A stretch of DNA of 64,000 bases from Nipponacmea schrenckii (Eukaryota; Mollusca; Gastropoda; Lottiidae). The notes beneath the pieces are model-generated. The model was not told the origin of the DNA. It worked only from the letters and a program-made list of their open reading frames with translations, and did not search any database. The position numbers were made by a program, and so were the translations under genes. Location: contig JAUJPP010000005.1 of the NCBI GenBank assembly GCA_030562195.1, positions 20,385,106 to 20,449,105 of the forward strand, read 5' to 3'. Shown piece after piece: positions 50,256-59,551 of this stretch (position 1 is its first letter; every line of letters starts with the position of its first letter).

Positions 50256-50458
50256 AACTGGGTCTATTGTTTGTTGAACTAAGTATCTCTGTCACCGGCC
50301 CCAATACCATGAGCAGGGGGTTCACTCATGTTATAGTTTTTCTAATGTTTCTATATTTCCTGTGTAATCACACAACACGAGCGTGGTCAGTTCAAGTCAA
50401 TATCACTTTCACCAAATCTTACGTTACGTCTATCGACGTCTCTTACTAAATTGTTGAG

Positions 50459-50570
50459 CAAGCCTATGATGATGGGAATAGGGAAACCATATCGTTCATG
50501 GGGGATGATGTCATGTGATTTTACTAAGGCATTAATGAAACTTTCTGGAAAAGATTTGTCTTTACTCAAT
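50459..50570. repeat. Right copy of a pair of about 110-bp direct repeats
   Basis: Counterpart of 49410-49518. On the minus strand it is open and reads SKDKSFPESFINALVKSHD, whereas the left copy has a stop after the same start. Confidence 0.7.
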
Positions 50571-51084
50571 CAAAACATAAACAATAACACATCAAAGCAG
50601 TTTTTCACCATCACGTTCCTTCTGTTTTCCTGGAAAAACCATGACGTTATCGTACTTTCACTTTAATTCGAAAAATAGAGTTATTTCCCTTCAGTCACTA
50701 ATGCATTTCTTATCGGAAGAGGCTATATTCCACTTCCAAAACTTGAACGTAATATTTGAACATAACACGTTATTTAAAAATCTCGACACGTTACAGATTA
50801 AAGCATTACTGAAGAAGCAAGTCAAAATGACAATTCTTATTAAAAGATAAAAAAAAAAATATTTACATTGACCTTAAAAGCTACAAAATCATTGCTGATA
50901 AAATATAACTTTAAATTTGTTGCTTGTAAAAGTGAAAAAATATAAAATGTATTAAAGGGAGACAACCATTTCTTTGAAAGACAACAACTACTTTAGAATT
51001 CTTTGGTTTAGTTCATACAATACCAACTCTAGTTGAAAGTCTTATTAAAAATGATTAAAATGATGTTTAAAGTGACATCTGATT

Positions 51085-51382
51085 GTTGGCCGAGTGGTCT
51101 AGACGGTTGACATGTATTGCTGGCGATTAGGTGCCTGACTCTGAGATCGCTGGTTCGAAACCCGTTCGGGTCTCAGCCAATTTTCAGCACTAGAATCTGT
51201 GCTATACCAAGAAAGTGTTATCCCAATAACGAAAATATTGTTGCAACACCACTTTCTAAATGACAATAAATCATCTCATGTAATCAGCCTTGGGAGCTGT
51301 GTCGTTACTGATTATCAGAAGGGTAATACATGTTCGCAGTAAAGTCTACCGGTCTGCTGCCTTCTATTTTTGTTGAGGGTCT
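51085..51382 (+). repeat. tRNA-derived SINE, monomer 1
   Basis: The head is tRNA-like: box A TGGCCGAGTGG and box B GGTTCGAAACC, in a Leu/Ser-type (class II) layout, ending GGGTCTCAGCCA. It runs on into a non-tRNA body (cagcactagaatctgtgcta, ccaataacgaaaatattg) and ends ctgccttctatttttg. No clean anticodon arm is evident, so this is a SINE and not a tRNA gene. Confidence 0.8.
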
Positions 51383-51675
51383 GTTGGCCGAGTGGTTTAG
51401 AGGGTTGACATGTATTGCTGGCGATTAGGTGCCTGACTCTGAAATAGCTGGTTCGAAAAACGTTCGGGTCTCAGCAAATTTTCAGCACTAGAATCTGTGC
51501 TATTCCACGAAAGTGTTATCCCAATAACGAAAATATTGTTGCAACACCACTTTCTAAATGACAATATCTCATGTGATCAGCCTTGGGAGCTGTGTCGTTA
51601 CAGATTATCAGAGGGGTAATGCATGTTCGCAGTAAAGTTTACCGGTCTGCTGCCTTCTATTTTTGTGGGGGGTCT
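51383..51675 (+). repeat. tRNA-derived SINE, monomer 2
   Basis: Second head-to-tail copy, about 95% like monomer 1. Box B is damaged (GGTTCGAAAAAC), so Pol III activity is doubtful. Confidence 0.8.
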
Positions 51676-51834
51676 GTTGGCCGAGTGATCTAGACGGTTG
51701 ACATGTATTGCTGGCGATTCGGTGCCTGACTCTGAGATCGCTGGTTCGAAACCCGTTCGGGTCTCAGCCAATTTTCAGCACTAGAATTTGTGCTATACCA
51801 AGAAAGTGTTATCCCAATAACGAAAATATTGTTA
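51676..51834 (+). repeat. tRNA-derived SINE, monomer 3 (3'-truncated)
   Basis: Third copy with intact box B but slightly altered box A (TGGCCGAGTGA). It stops after ccaataacgaaaatattg, about half length. Confidence 0.8.
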
Positions 51835-52057
51835 CTTGTGGTGTTAGGGTAAGATGAGAATTTGCCTAGTATTCTTAAGAAACCAGTGGCCTAGGTCATG
51901 AAGTAAGAAACTACATTATAGAATGAGATAGTTAGTGTAAACAATAGTTAAGGTTATAATCATGAAAAGTATGGAAGTCTTGATCTTTCACCGGTTCCAA
52001 ATCTAAATAAAATAAAAATAAAACAGTTATGGATTTGAAAAAAAGTTTTGCACTGGA

Positions 52058-52529
52058 CTAAATGGTTACTAAGATTTTATTCCTCTTGAACGCGGTAACA
52101 ATTCTTTTACTTTTAGTATTAACCTGTGGATATTTCGGTTGTAGAGTTTTATAGTAATTTTTTACAATTACCGATGCGCTGGTAGCAGTATGATTATAGG
52201 AAGTGATGAAGGGGATTATTTGGTTGTCATGCTGAAGGTTTAAGCCATTCGGATATACTGTGTCCAACTGGTCCATCCAATTGCTCTCGCGCTGTAATCT
52301 TCTATGTTTTGGTTTAATATTAGGCATCGACATAACCGCCTCAATAGGCATAATTACCAAAGTCTTCAATGAAGTGTTCGAGGAGGTTAAAGTGGTTCAC
52401 AATAGGTCTGTTTTTGCCATGTACGATATCATAACGATGGCCATTAAAACGGGTTCTTAACATATTTTTTTGTTTCTTCAACATATTGGATTTCGCATGT
52501 TTTACAAGAAATTAGGTATATTAAACTTT
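52058..52529 (-). pseudogene. Second Penelope-like element: 3' part of GIY-YIG domain
   Basis: On the minus strand the text reads IYLISCKTCEIQYVEET, then after a frameshift in an A run RFNGHRYDIVHGKNRPIVNH, then WMDQLDTVYPNGLN. This is the GIY-YIG endonuclease end of a different Penelope lineage from the one at 26937. The usual glycine of the QYVGET motif is glutamate here. Its upstream part is found on the far side of the DIRS-type element at 57185-57325. Confidence 0.78.
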
Positions 52530-52600
52530 CTCATATATAGGCCAGTTGGCTTTAGAATAATGACTGACAATGAAATTGGATTTCATACGACACACCGGCA
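52530..52600 (-). repeat. Split direct repeat B2
   Basis: 71 bp from ctcatatataggccagttgg to cacaccggca, identical to B1 except for one or two bases. Confidence 0.93.
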
Positions 52601-52670
52601 CCGTACATATTTATTACATACATAAATAAATACAACCAAACTACAAATACCGAATCATATCAACAAACAA

Positions 52671-52826
52671 ACCAAAAATACACGTATATCAAATACCAAG
52701 TGTGTCGACTGAACTGACCAATTTATCTCAAACAATTCACAAACTCACGTAAACACGTGACTGAACCCCAACTCATCACTATGAGAAATTGATTTCACTC
52801 TATTAAAACCGATTTAAATCACATTT
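52671..52826 (-). repeat. Split direct repeat A2
   Basis: 156 bp from accaaaaatacacgtat to atcacattt. It abuts B1 directly, giving the A/B junction that a circular intermediate would regenerate. Confidence 0.93.
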
Positions 52827-52897
52827 CTCATATATAGGCCAGTTGGCTTCAGAATAATGACTGACAATGAAATTGGATTTCATACGACACACCGGCA
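52827..52897 (-). repeat. Split direct repeat B1
   Basis: 71 bp directly joined to A2. It lies just downstream of the recombinase frame. Confidence 0.93.
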
Positions 52898-52981
52898 TTG
52901 AACAAAAAGAACGGGCACGAATTGGATCGATCAGATATCCTTATCTCACTATTTACAAAACCTTATTGTCTCCCCACTCAT

Positions 52982-53975
52982 TTATAGTCCGAGATTTGCA
53001 GAAACTTGCAATCTATGCGATAAGTCATCCTTTACATATCCATCCTTTGCCCTTTCCGATTTCCACCTTCCATGTCTTTTGAATAAACGGTCAGGAATAT
53101 TAGAATTAGCTGCTAACGATGCACCACCTGAACGAAAACTGTGAAGTCCGAAATCCCTAATATTACGAACGAAAGGTTTAAACAAAACAATAAAATTCTC
53201 ACGAAACCTGCTATAGGTCATAGGTTTATCTTCTGAAATTAATACCGAAACACCTTTACGTTTCTTTATGTTCCTAAATATAAATTCACTTCCACCGTTC
53301 TTTATACCGGCACGATTTAAATAAATCTCCAAATGTCTAACTGGACACAATTTACCATTGGTACGCGCTATAACTGTCCATGCTCCATCACGATAAACAT
53401 CAGTTTTAGATTGCTCAATAAATAAAGTCAAATGAGTGGAAGAAATCTGAACATCCGATCGAACCAAATTCAATACCTCGCAAAAAACCTGCAAAAGACA
53501 ATAAACACATTGTTACAGTTCTTAAAATCAATAAATCATTTTCCGAATACATTGTATCATACATTTTGTTTAATATATCTAAAGTCATTGGTTCCTTTTT
53601 AACAGTTGGTCTCGAAAGTTTTCTTTTTGCTCCTTCAAAAACATTTTTAACAAGTTGTGAATCTGTAGGTGAACATTTCCCAACAATATCATGCACCCAT
53701 TTTATGCCATAAAAAGCCTCTGACAAAGAACTAGAAGATAACCCTTTCTCTGATAAATACAACAAATACAGAGATAATTTAAGTGGTGAAACAGGATATA
53801 ATTGTGTTTCGGAAAAACTATTGTCCAATCCCCATTTCCTAAATTTCATATAACTATAATAATATTTTCTGGTTGTAGAATCTGCTCTAGAATGTTGGAG
53901 TAAATTAGCTACGCCTGTCAATTTTAATCTCAATGCAATTGGTAATGAATTGATTTCCTCACTACTTTTAACACC
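52982..53975 (-). pseudogene. Tyrosine recombinase of the DIRS/PAT element
   Basis: Two frames: 53975-53415 (no ATG at the start; in frame through RLKLTGVANLLQHSRADSTT) and 53494-52982. The N-terminal part is a SAM-like core-binding domain; the second holds the catalytic C-terminal part with [10 protein letters not shown] (H-x-x-R), [16 protein letters not shown] (H/W and the nucleophilic Tyr). The break lies near 53480 inside FAGFLR, exactly where the first catalytic Arg of the family is expected, and seems to have removed a few bases. Such enzymes insert circular cDNA in place of an integrase. Confidence 0.88.
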
Positions 53976-54074
53976 CTGTGAAAATAAACGTATAATAACA
54001 AATTAGAACATCAACAATCTAATTTAACTCAAAAATTATATTATCATTGCTTTACAACCTCAATTTTCATGACT

Positions 54075-54296
54075 TTACATCCTGTAGTATCATGACTCTA
54101 CCTACAGTCTGTATTATAATGGCTCAACAACCTGTATTATAATGGCTCTGCAGCCTGTATTATCATGGCTCTGCAGCCTGTATTATCATGGCTCAACAAC
54201 CTGTATTATAATGGCTCTGCAGCCTGTATATAATGGCTCTGCAGCCTGTATTATCATGGCTCTACAGCCTGTATTATAATGGCTCTGCAGCCTCTT
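54075..54296. repeat. 23-24 bp minisatellite inside the retrotransposon
   Basis: About nine units of cctgtattatcatggctctg with TAT/CAT variation fill the space between the RT/RNase H frame and the recombinase frame. It is preceded by more diverged units from about 54065. Confidence 0.9.
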
Positions 54297-54300
54297 AATT

Positions 54301-56310
54301 CTACCTAAAATCAATTTTTAATGCTAACATTTTAAAGTGTAAATCCCTTTTCCCAAAAATTCCTTTCTTCAGTTTTCCAGGAACATAAGAATCTTTGTCA
54401 TTAGGTATAAATAACGCACATTTCACAGCAGTTATAAACCTGCTTCCATCTGGTGACAATGTAGGCCAAAATCTGCCAGATTTCCAAAAAGGAATAATAA
54501 GAGTTCCATAGGCACAACACTTTTCCATATGACGGATAACTCTTGTTATCAGATAAACTGGTGGAACAAACCACCCGTTATACCCATGCCAATCATATGC
54601 AAAAGCATCAATTCTGAAAGAACCGACATTCCAAAATCTAGAACGAAATCTTGGCAATTTTTTATTATGGTCTGATGCAAACCAATCAACCTGAATATTA
54701 TTCAGATATTGAAAAATTTGTGACGAAACTGACCAATCATCAACATCCTTAATTTTATTAAGAAAATCGGCTTTCTCATTTTCGGTTCTTGGAATCCATT
54801 CCATTTCCAAAGATATTCCATTTATCAGAGCAAATGAAAAATATCCAAAGCTATATCTTGCAAATCACGCTTCATACTGCCCTTTTCCACAATTCTACAG
54901 ACATTTTGATTATCTGAAAACCACTTTACCCGATGCGATTTAACACAATTACCTAACGATTTCAAAACTTTGCATACTGCAGATAATTCCCGCCAAGTGG
55001 ACCTTTTCACACTTTCAATAGCATCCCAATTTCCATGTACATTGCTTTGACTAAATTGTACACAATAACCACCATAACCGGAGCCACTAGCATCCGAATA
55101 AACAATTCTATCACATGATGGATTAAACCCAATCTCTTTCTTATTAATATCAATCAAATTTTTATCCCAAAATCTCAATTGATCTACTGAATCATTCGTG
55201 ATATGAATTTTATCCCACCATGATTCGGCATTCAGAATGTTACCTGATAAACATTTAGTCATTAACTGAGTAATGTTACCCAGAACAATCGAAGTAGAAA
55301 TAATCTGTCCAACAACACTGGCAATCTTTCTCACGGATATTTTCCTACATTTGTCAGTGTCCATCAAAATTTGGGAAACACATGTTCTGAGTTTTTCAAT
55401 TCTATAGTTAGGTATATTTATAAATCCCTCATCAGTATTTAACTCTAGCCCAAGAAAAATTAACTGTTGTACGGGATCCCACAAAGACTTATCTCCCTTT
55501 GGTACAAATCCAGAGGCAATGAGATCGGTTTTAATGGAAAATGAATCTAATGCGGCCCTTTCTTTCGACTCGTTACAACCTAAACCGTCATCAAGAAACA
55601 TTAACATCTGTTTACCTTCGCCTCTCCATTTCTCTACCAAAGGTCTAGTAACTTTCGTGAAAATATACGGAGCTGTGCTAAGTCCAAACGGGGAGAACAA
55701 CAAATTCAAAATAAGTCTTTTTTCCAAATAAATCCCATGCGAATCCTAAATATGTCGTGTGCGAAGGGAAAATATCAATATGATGATAAGCTGAGTGTAA
55801 ATCAAACTTATACATCCAAGAACCTTCCGATATATACATTAAAGCAGTTTTAATATCATCATATTTTACTGATTGCTTCCACAAATGCTTATTTACAGTT
55901 CGTAAATCCAAAATTAAACGTTTCTTTCCACATTTCTGAACCGATACTGTCAAGGGGTTGACTATGGTGGGCCGTGTCTGACATATCCTAACTAATCTTC
56001 TTCTAAACAACTCTCTAATTGCTTGTGTAACGAATTCACAATGGTGTTTAGATGACTTATTATTGTCAAGCTCAATTGATTCTGGAATAGTGAAAAAAGG
56101 TATTCTGTAACCGTTCTCAATTGTGTCAATTATAAAATCATTTGCTCTAATCTCCTTCCAGAAATTTACATGCGATTTTAACCTTCCTTTAACGTATATA
56201 TCGCAACTACCATTTTCATATTCAAAATAATCATCAGAAATGGTCTTGTCATTGAAATCATCAACAAGAAAATCAATTGAATACTTATCTAATACAAAGT
56301 TATCTCTTTA
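54301..56310 (-). pseudogene. RT-RNase H of the DIRS/PAT element
   Basis: In order: an N-terminal block (56310-56010, open but without ATG) with FWKEIRANDFIID; RT with LILDLRTVNKHLW, YKFDLHSAYHHIDI, the catalytic MFLDDGLG and FLGLELNT; RNase H-like with YSDASGSGYGG and WRELSAV; and a post-RNase H block WIPRTENEKADFLN, VDWFASDHNKKLPRFRSRFW, FRIDAFAYDWHGYNGWF characteristic of YR retrotransposons. Two one-base breaks are seen: an extra C near 55694, just before PFGLSTAP, and a missing T near 54832. Both are in homopolymers. Confidence 0.9.
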
Positions 56311-56323
56311 AATAGGATTCGCC

Positions 56324-56994
56324 TTATTCTTTTGTTGCTCCAGTACTGGCTTCCTTAACAACGCTTCCGGGACAGTCCCTCCTGAAATGGTTGAAACTCC
56401 CACAGGAAAAGCATGAACCATATCTTTGTCGACGAAACTGCTGTTCGCCTTGTCCACCGTAAGGTTGAAATTGTTGGCCACGAAAATTACTCTGATTTGG
56501 AGCACCGACAGCAAAACTAGGCGTGCGAGATTTCCCAAACTGCTTCGATCTTCTTTCTTTTATTTTCTTTACAGCTTTACCTTCCGCCTTATATATCCTT
56601 TTCTCATCATCAGAATCACTAGCCAATGGGTTCTGTTCATACTGCCTTACTGTTTCCCAACCGCCTTCTGAACTATCTGCTAATTTAAGTATCTTATTCC
56701 TCTTCTTCAACCGACTAAACACTTATCCAAAATCTCCTCAGCATAATCTGCTTTACAGTTTTTAACAGCCCACAAAGCTTGTGTTAAATCATCCGAGATC
56801 TGGGAATTGAAAATAAATTGATCTTGATTTCCTGTTCTTTTCCATTCATATTCCTTCACTAAACATGGTCTTTTGTTAACATTACTACTGTTCTTATCAA
56901 TACCTTCCTTCAAGTTTGCAATTTCTTCTTTAACCCTGTTCCCCTGATCTTGAATCTCTTTCCAAATATCAGCTAAAGTTGGTTCTCTATCCAT
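56324..56994 (-). pseudogene. Gag-like protein of the DIRS/PAT element, CCHC knuckle, one frameshift
   Basis: It starts at ATG 56994 (MDREPTLADIWKEIQDQ), shifts frame near 56717, and continues to 56324. The C-terminal part is basic and holds CFSCGSFNHFRRDC, a C-x2-C-x4-H-x4-C zinc knuckle. Gag binds element RNA in particles. Confidence 0.85.
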
Positions 56995-57028
56995 GATAAA
57001 ACAAATCGAATTACTTAATTATAGAGAA

Positions 57029-57184
57029 ACCAAAAATACACGTATTTCAAATACCAAGTGTGTCGACTGAACTGACCAATTTATCTCAAACAATTCACAA
57101 ACTCACGTAAACACGTGACTGAACCCCAACTCATCACTATAAGAAATTGATTTCACTCTATTAAAACCGATTTAAATCACATTT
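57029..57184 (-). repeat. Split direct repeat A1 (5' terminus of the DIRS/PAT element)
   Basis: Same 156 bp as A2, differing at about two positions. It ends atcacattt against the Penelope flank ggtcaacac. Confidence 0.93.
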
Positions 57185-57325
57185 GGTCAACACAAGAAGG
57201 TTGGTCACGCATGAGGAAATATTTGCCGGTATTTTTGTTTTGAAAATAATGAGAAATAGGTACATGGACGCAGGTACGACACGCAGAACCTCTACACGGT
57301 ATTGATCCTAGTCCATTAAAAGGGG
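57185..57325 (-). pseudogene. Second Penelope-like element: upstream part of the domain split by the DIRS/PAT insertion
   Basis: On the minus strand it reads CRGSACRTCVHVPISHYF and, in frame, KYFLMRDQPSCVDQ. The cysteine-rich CxxxxCxTC block precedes GIY-YIG in Penelope proteins. It joins in frame to 52529-52058 if the 4.65-kb element is removed. Upstream it runs into a poly-G/C tract. Confidence 0.75.
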
Positions 57326-57387
57326 GAGGAGGGGGGGGGGGGGGGTTACTCTTTCTCTGAAGGTTCGGTAGGTAGGTAGGTAGGTAA
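57325..57387. repeat. Poly-G tract and (GGTA)n simple repeat
   Basis: A G-rich run (57322-57345) is followed by ggtaggtaggtaggtaggta (57366-57387). The latter may be the 3' tail of the minus-strand LINE fragment to the right. Confidence 0.85.
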
Positions 57388-58490
57388 ATGGCGAGTTAAC
57401 GTTCGCTTCCAGCAATTGCTGATATCGCAAACTTGGTAGTTGTTGATATTCGTAGTAGTTGGTGGTTGGATTGGTTCAGATTAGATGGTTCTGTGCTGTT
57501 GGTTTGGTTTGGTTGTTGATAAATCTTCAGATCTGGTCGGGTCGAATGACATGGCGGTGTAACTCGGCCCTGGATGGTGTGGCGTGAGTAACTCAGTCTT
57601 CTCATTATTTCAAAACTCGTTATGATCATAATATGTATTATTGGTTGTTGTTGGTTTGGTTTGGTTTGGTTTGGTTGGAGTTGGTTAGATTATCTGTCCT
57701 TGATTGGAGGAGTTGAAGACCTAAAAGAAAGTCCATCAGTGCCTTACGAGATGGTTTCAATTTGGTGCATTGAATGAGAAGATGCGTCCTGGTGGCAACG
57801 TGTTCGCATCGGCATTTAATGGCATTGAACTGATGGTCCCGCATGACATGGTTGGTGCGTAGTCTGGTTACCAGTTTGCAGATGGCTACAGATGGATGGT
57901 TAATTTTGGTTTGGTTTGGTATCTTCGGATCAATCTGGTATCTATCGGTGTTGAGGTTCCTTAGCATGTCGTCCCATTTCTGGTTGATCTTAGAAGACAC
58001 GAGACTGCAAAATTCTTCATACGAGAATTTTACAGGCTCGATATTCTCCAGACCCATACTGTCCTTAGCAACACGGCCAGCTTGTTCGTTTCCTGGGATG
58101 AAGACGTGCGACGGGATCCATGATAGTTCGATCTGGTGGTTGTTGTTGGTTTGGTAGTTGTGAATCATACTTCGGATGTTCGTTAAAACTTCTGACCTAC
58201 AATTAGAAAAATTGTTAGAAATAGACTGAAGGCTACTTAGTGAGTCAGACAGGATTACGGCAGGTTCCGTATAGTTAAGGGATAGCCATGCTATGGCGTC
58301 CCTGATAGCTAGTAGTTCTGCAGTGAACACTGAGCAGTGTGGGGGTATCCGTTTGGCAAGTCTGATGCCTTTCTCCGGAATACACAAACCGTAACCAGTA
58401 GCTGTGCTACTCTTGGAGCCATCAGTGTAGATCTTCAAATGGTCGGCGAACTTGGAGTCGATGAGGTCAAGAGCTCCGAAGGTTCAAAAG
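57388..58490 (-). pseudogene. 3' fragment of an RNase H-bearing LINE (I/R1-like group)
   Basis: An open frame from about 58478 to 57638 encodes RNase H: KIYTDGSKSS (first Asp), FTAELLAIRDAI (Glu), VILSDSLSSLQSI (second Asp), then SHVFIPGNEQAGRVAK, where the usual fourth Asp (NEQAD) is Gly. A Cys/His tail follows (CRCEHVATRTHLLIQC). Endonuclease and RT are missing upstream, as in a 5'-truncated insertion. The end is (TTTGG)n and (TACC)n-rich. Losing the fourth acidic residue should cripple the RNase H. Confidence 0.82.
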
Positions 58491-58494
58491 GGTG

Positions 58495-58869
58495 TCGTTT
58501 TTATACGCCAACATTATGATGTGGTCGTATATTGTCGTCACCCCTGTCCGTCCGTCCGCCTGTAGGTCCGTCGGTCTGTCGGCCCGTCCGTCCGTCCACA
58601 ATTGCTTGTGAACGCGATAGAGACTACAGTTTTTGTCGGATTTGAATGAAACTTGCTGTGATCATTTATATTGATGAGATCTCGGACAAGCTCTAATTTG
58701 GCGATTTTTCGATGAATGGTTTTAATACGCCCACATTATAATGTGGTCGTATATTGTCGTCACCCCTGTCCGTCCGTCCGTCCGTCGGTCCGTCGGTCTG
58801 TCGGTCCATCCGTCCGTCCCCAATTGCTTGTGAACGCAATAGGAGTATTTGTCGGATTTGAATGAAACT
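58495..58869 (+). repeat. Two adjacent copies of the CCGTCCGT dispersed repeat, second cut by the gap
   Basis: Both copies start with the palindromic acgcc-acattat-atgtgg and continue tcgtatattgtcgtcacccc, a CCGTCCGTCCG tract and caattgcttgtgaacgc. Copies begin at about 58500 and 58722. Confidence 0.8.
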
Positions 58870-59369
58870 NNNNNNNNNNNNNNNNNNNNNNNNNNNNNNN
58901 NNNNNNNNNNNNNNNNNNNNNNNNNNNNNNNNNNNNNNNNNNNNNNNNNNNNNNNNNNNNNNNNNNNNNNNNNNNNNNNNNNNNNNNNNNNNNNNNNNNN
59001 NNNNNNNNNNNNNNNNNNNNNNNNNNNNNNNNNNNNNNNNNNNNNNNNNNNNNNNNNNNNNNNNNNNNNNNNNNNNNNNNNNNNNNNNNNNNNNNNNNNN
59101 NNNNNNNNNNNNNNNNNNNNNNNNNNNNNNNNNNNNNNNNNNNNNNNNNNNNNNNNNNNNNNNNNNNNNNNNNNNNNNNNNNNNNNNNNNNNNNNNNNNN
59201 NNNNNNNNNNNNNNNNNNNNNNNNNNNNNNNNNNNNNNNNNNNNNNNNNNNNNNNNNNNNNNNNNNNNNNNNNNNNNNNNNNNNNNNNNNNNNNNNNNNN
59301 NNNNNNNNNNNNNNNNNNNNNNNNNNNNNNNNNNNNNNNNNNNNNNNNNNNNNNNNNNNNNNNNNNNNN
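58870..59369. other. Assembly gap (500 N)
   Basis: Exactly 500 undetermined bases. A round number suggests a placeholder scaffold gap of unknown true length, next to high-copy repeats. Confidence 0.99.
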
Positions 59370-59551
59370 TTATAACCACGTGATCTATATTAGTAGTCCA
59401 ATCACACCAGACGCAAATTAACCGATACGAGTGTCGACCCGTGCACAACACACCCACCAACACAAACCACACACATATACACAAAAAGCTCAATAGTTTG
59501 GAAGGCTGATTGATATTGGTTATACAGCTGCATTGGATGCCCCTTGACTGA

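Larger units (their letters stand above)
38176..50767. repeat. Tandem duplication, unit 1 (about 12.6 kb)
   Basis: Sequence from 38176 (cgttatttaaa, ctcgacacgtta) recurs from 50768 with a few percent divergence, and text from 38493 onward recurs from 59781 onward to at least 63967. The offset defines a unit of about 12,592 bp. It holds copy 1 of the NEMO/optineurin-like gene and its 3' flank. Confidence 0.85.
52530..57184 (-). mobile_element. DIRS-order tyrosine-recombinase retrotransposon with PAT-type split direct repeats
   Basis: 4,655 bp. In the coding direction the order is A1 (57184-57029), gag, RT/RNase H, YR, then B1 (52897-52827), A2 (52826-52671), spacer, B2 (52600-52530). A1 and A2 are 156 bp each and nearly identical, and B1 and B2 are 71 bp each, all in the same orientation. 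This A1-ORFs-B1-A2-B2 plan is that of PAT/Ngaro-type elements, as opposed to the inverted repeats of DIRS1. No LTRs or integrase are present. All coding regions carry frame breaks. Confidence 0.93.

Noticed and set aside
51085..51185. Functional tRNA-Leu/Ser gene
   Set aside because: A and B boxes are present, but the body continues into a repeated non-tRNA tail, copies are tandem and no clean anticodon arm is visible; called SINE.
52982..57184. Reading the element as an LTR retrotransposon or endogenous retrovirus
   Set aside because: There is a tyrosine recombinase, not a DDE integrase; there is no protease or envelope, and the split direct repeats are not LTRs.
57396..57629. 77-residue minus-strand frame after the LINE RNase H
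   Set aside because: Asn/Gln/Thr-rich translation of the TTTGG-type 3' tail of the element.
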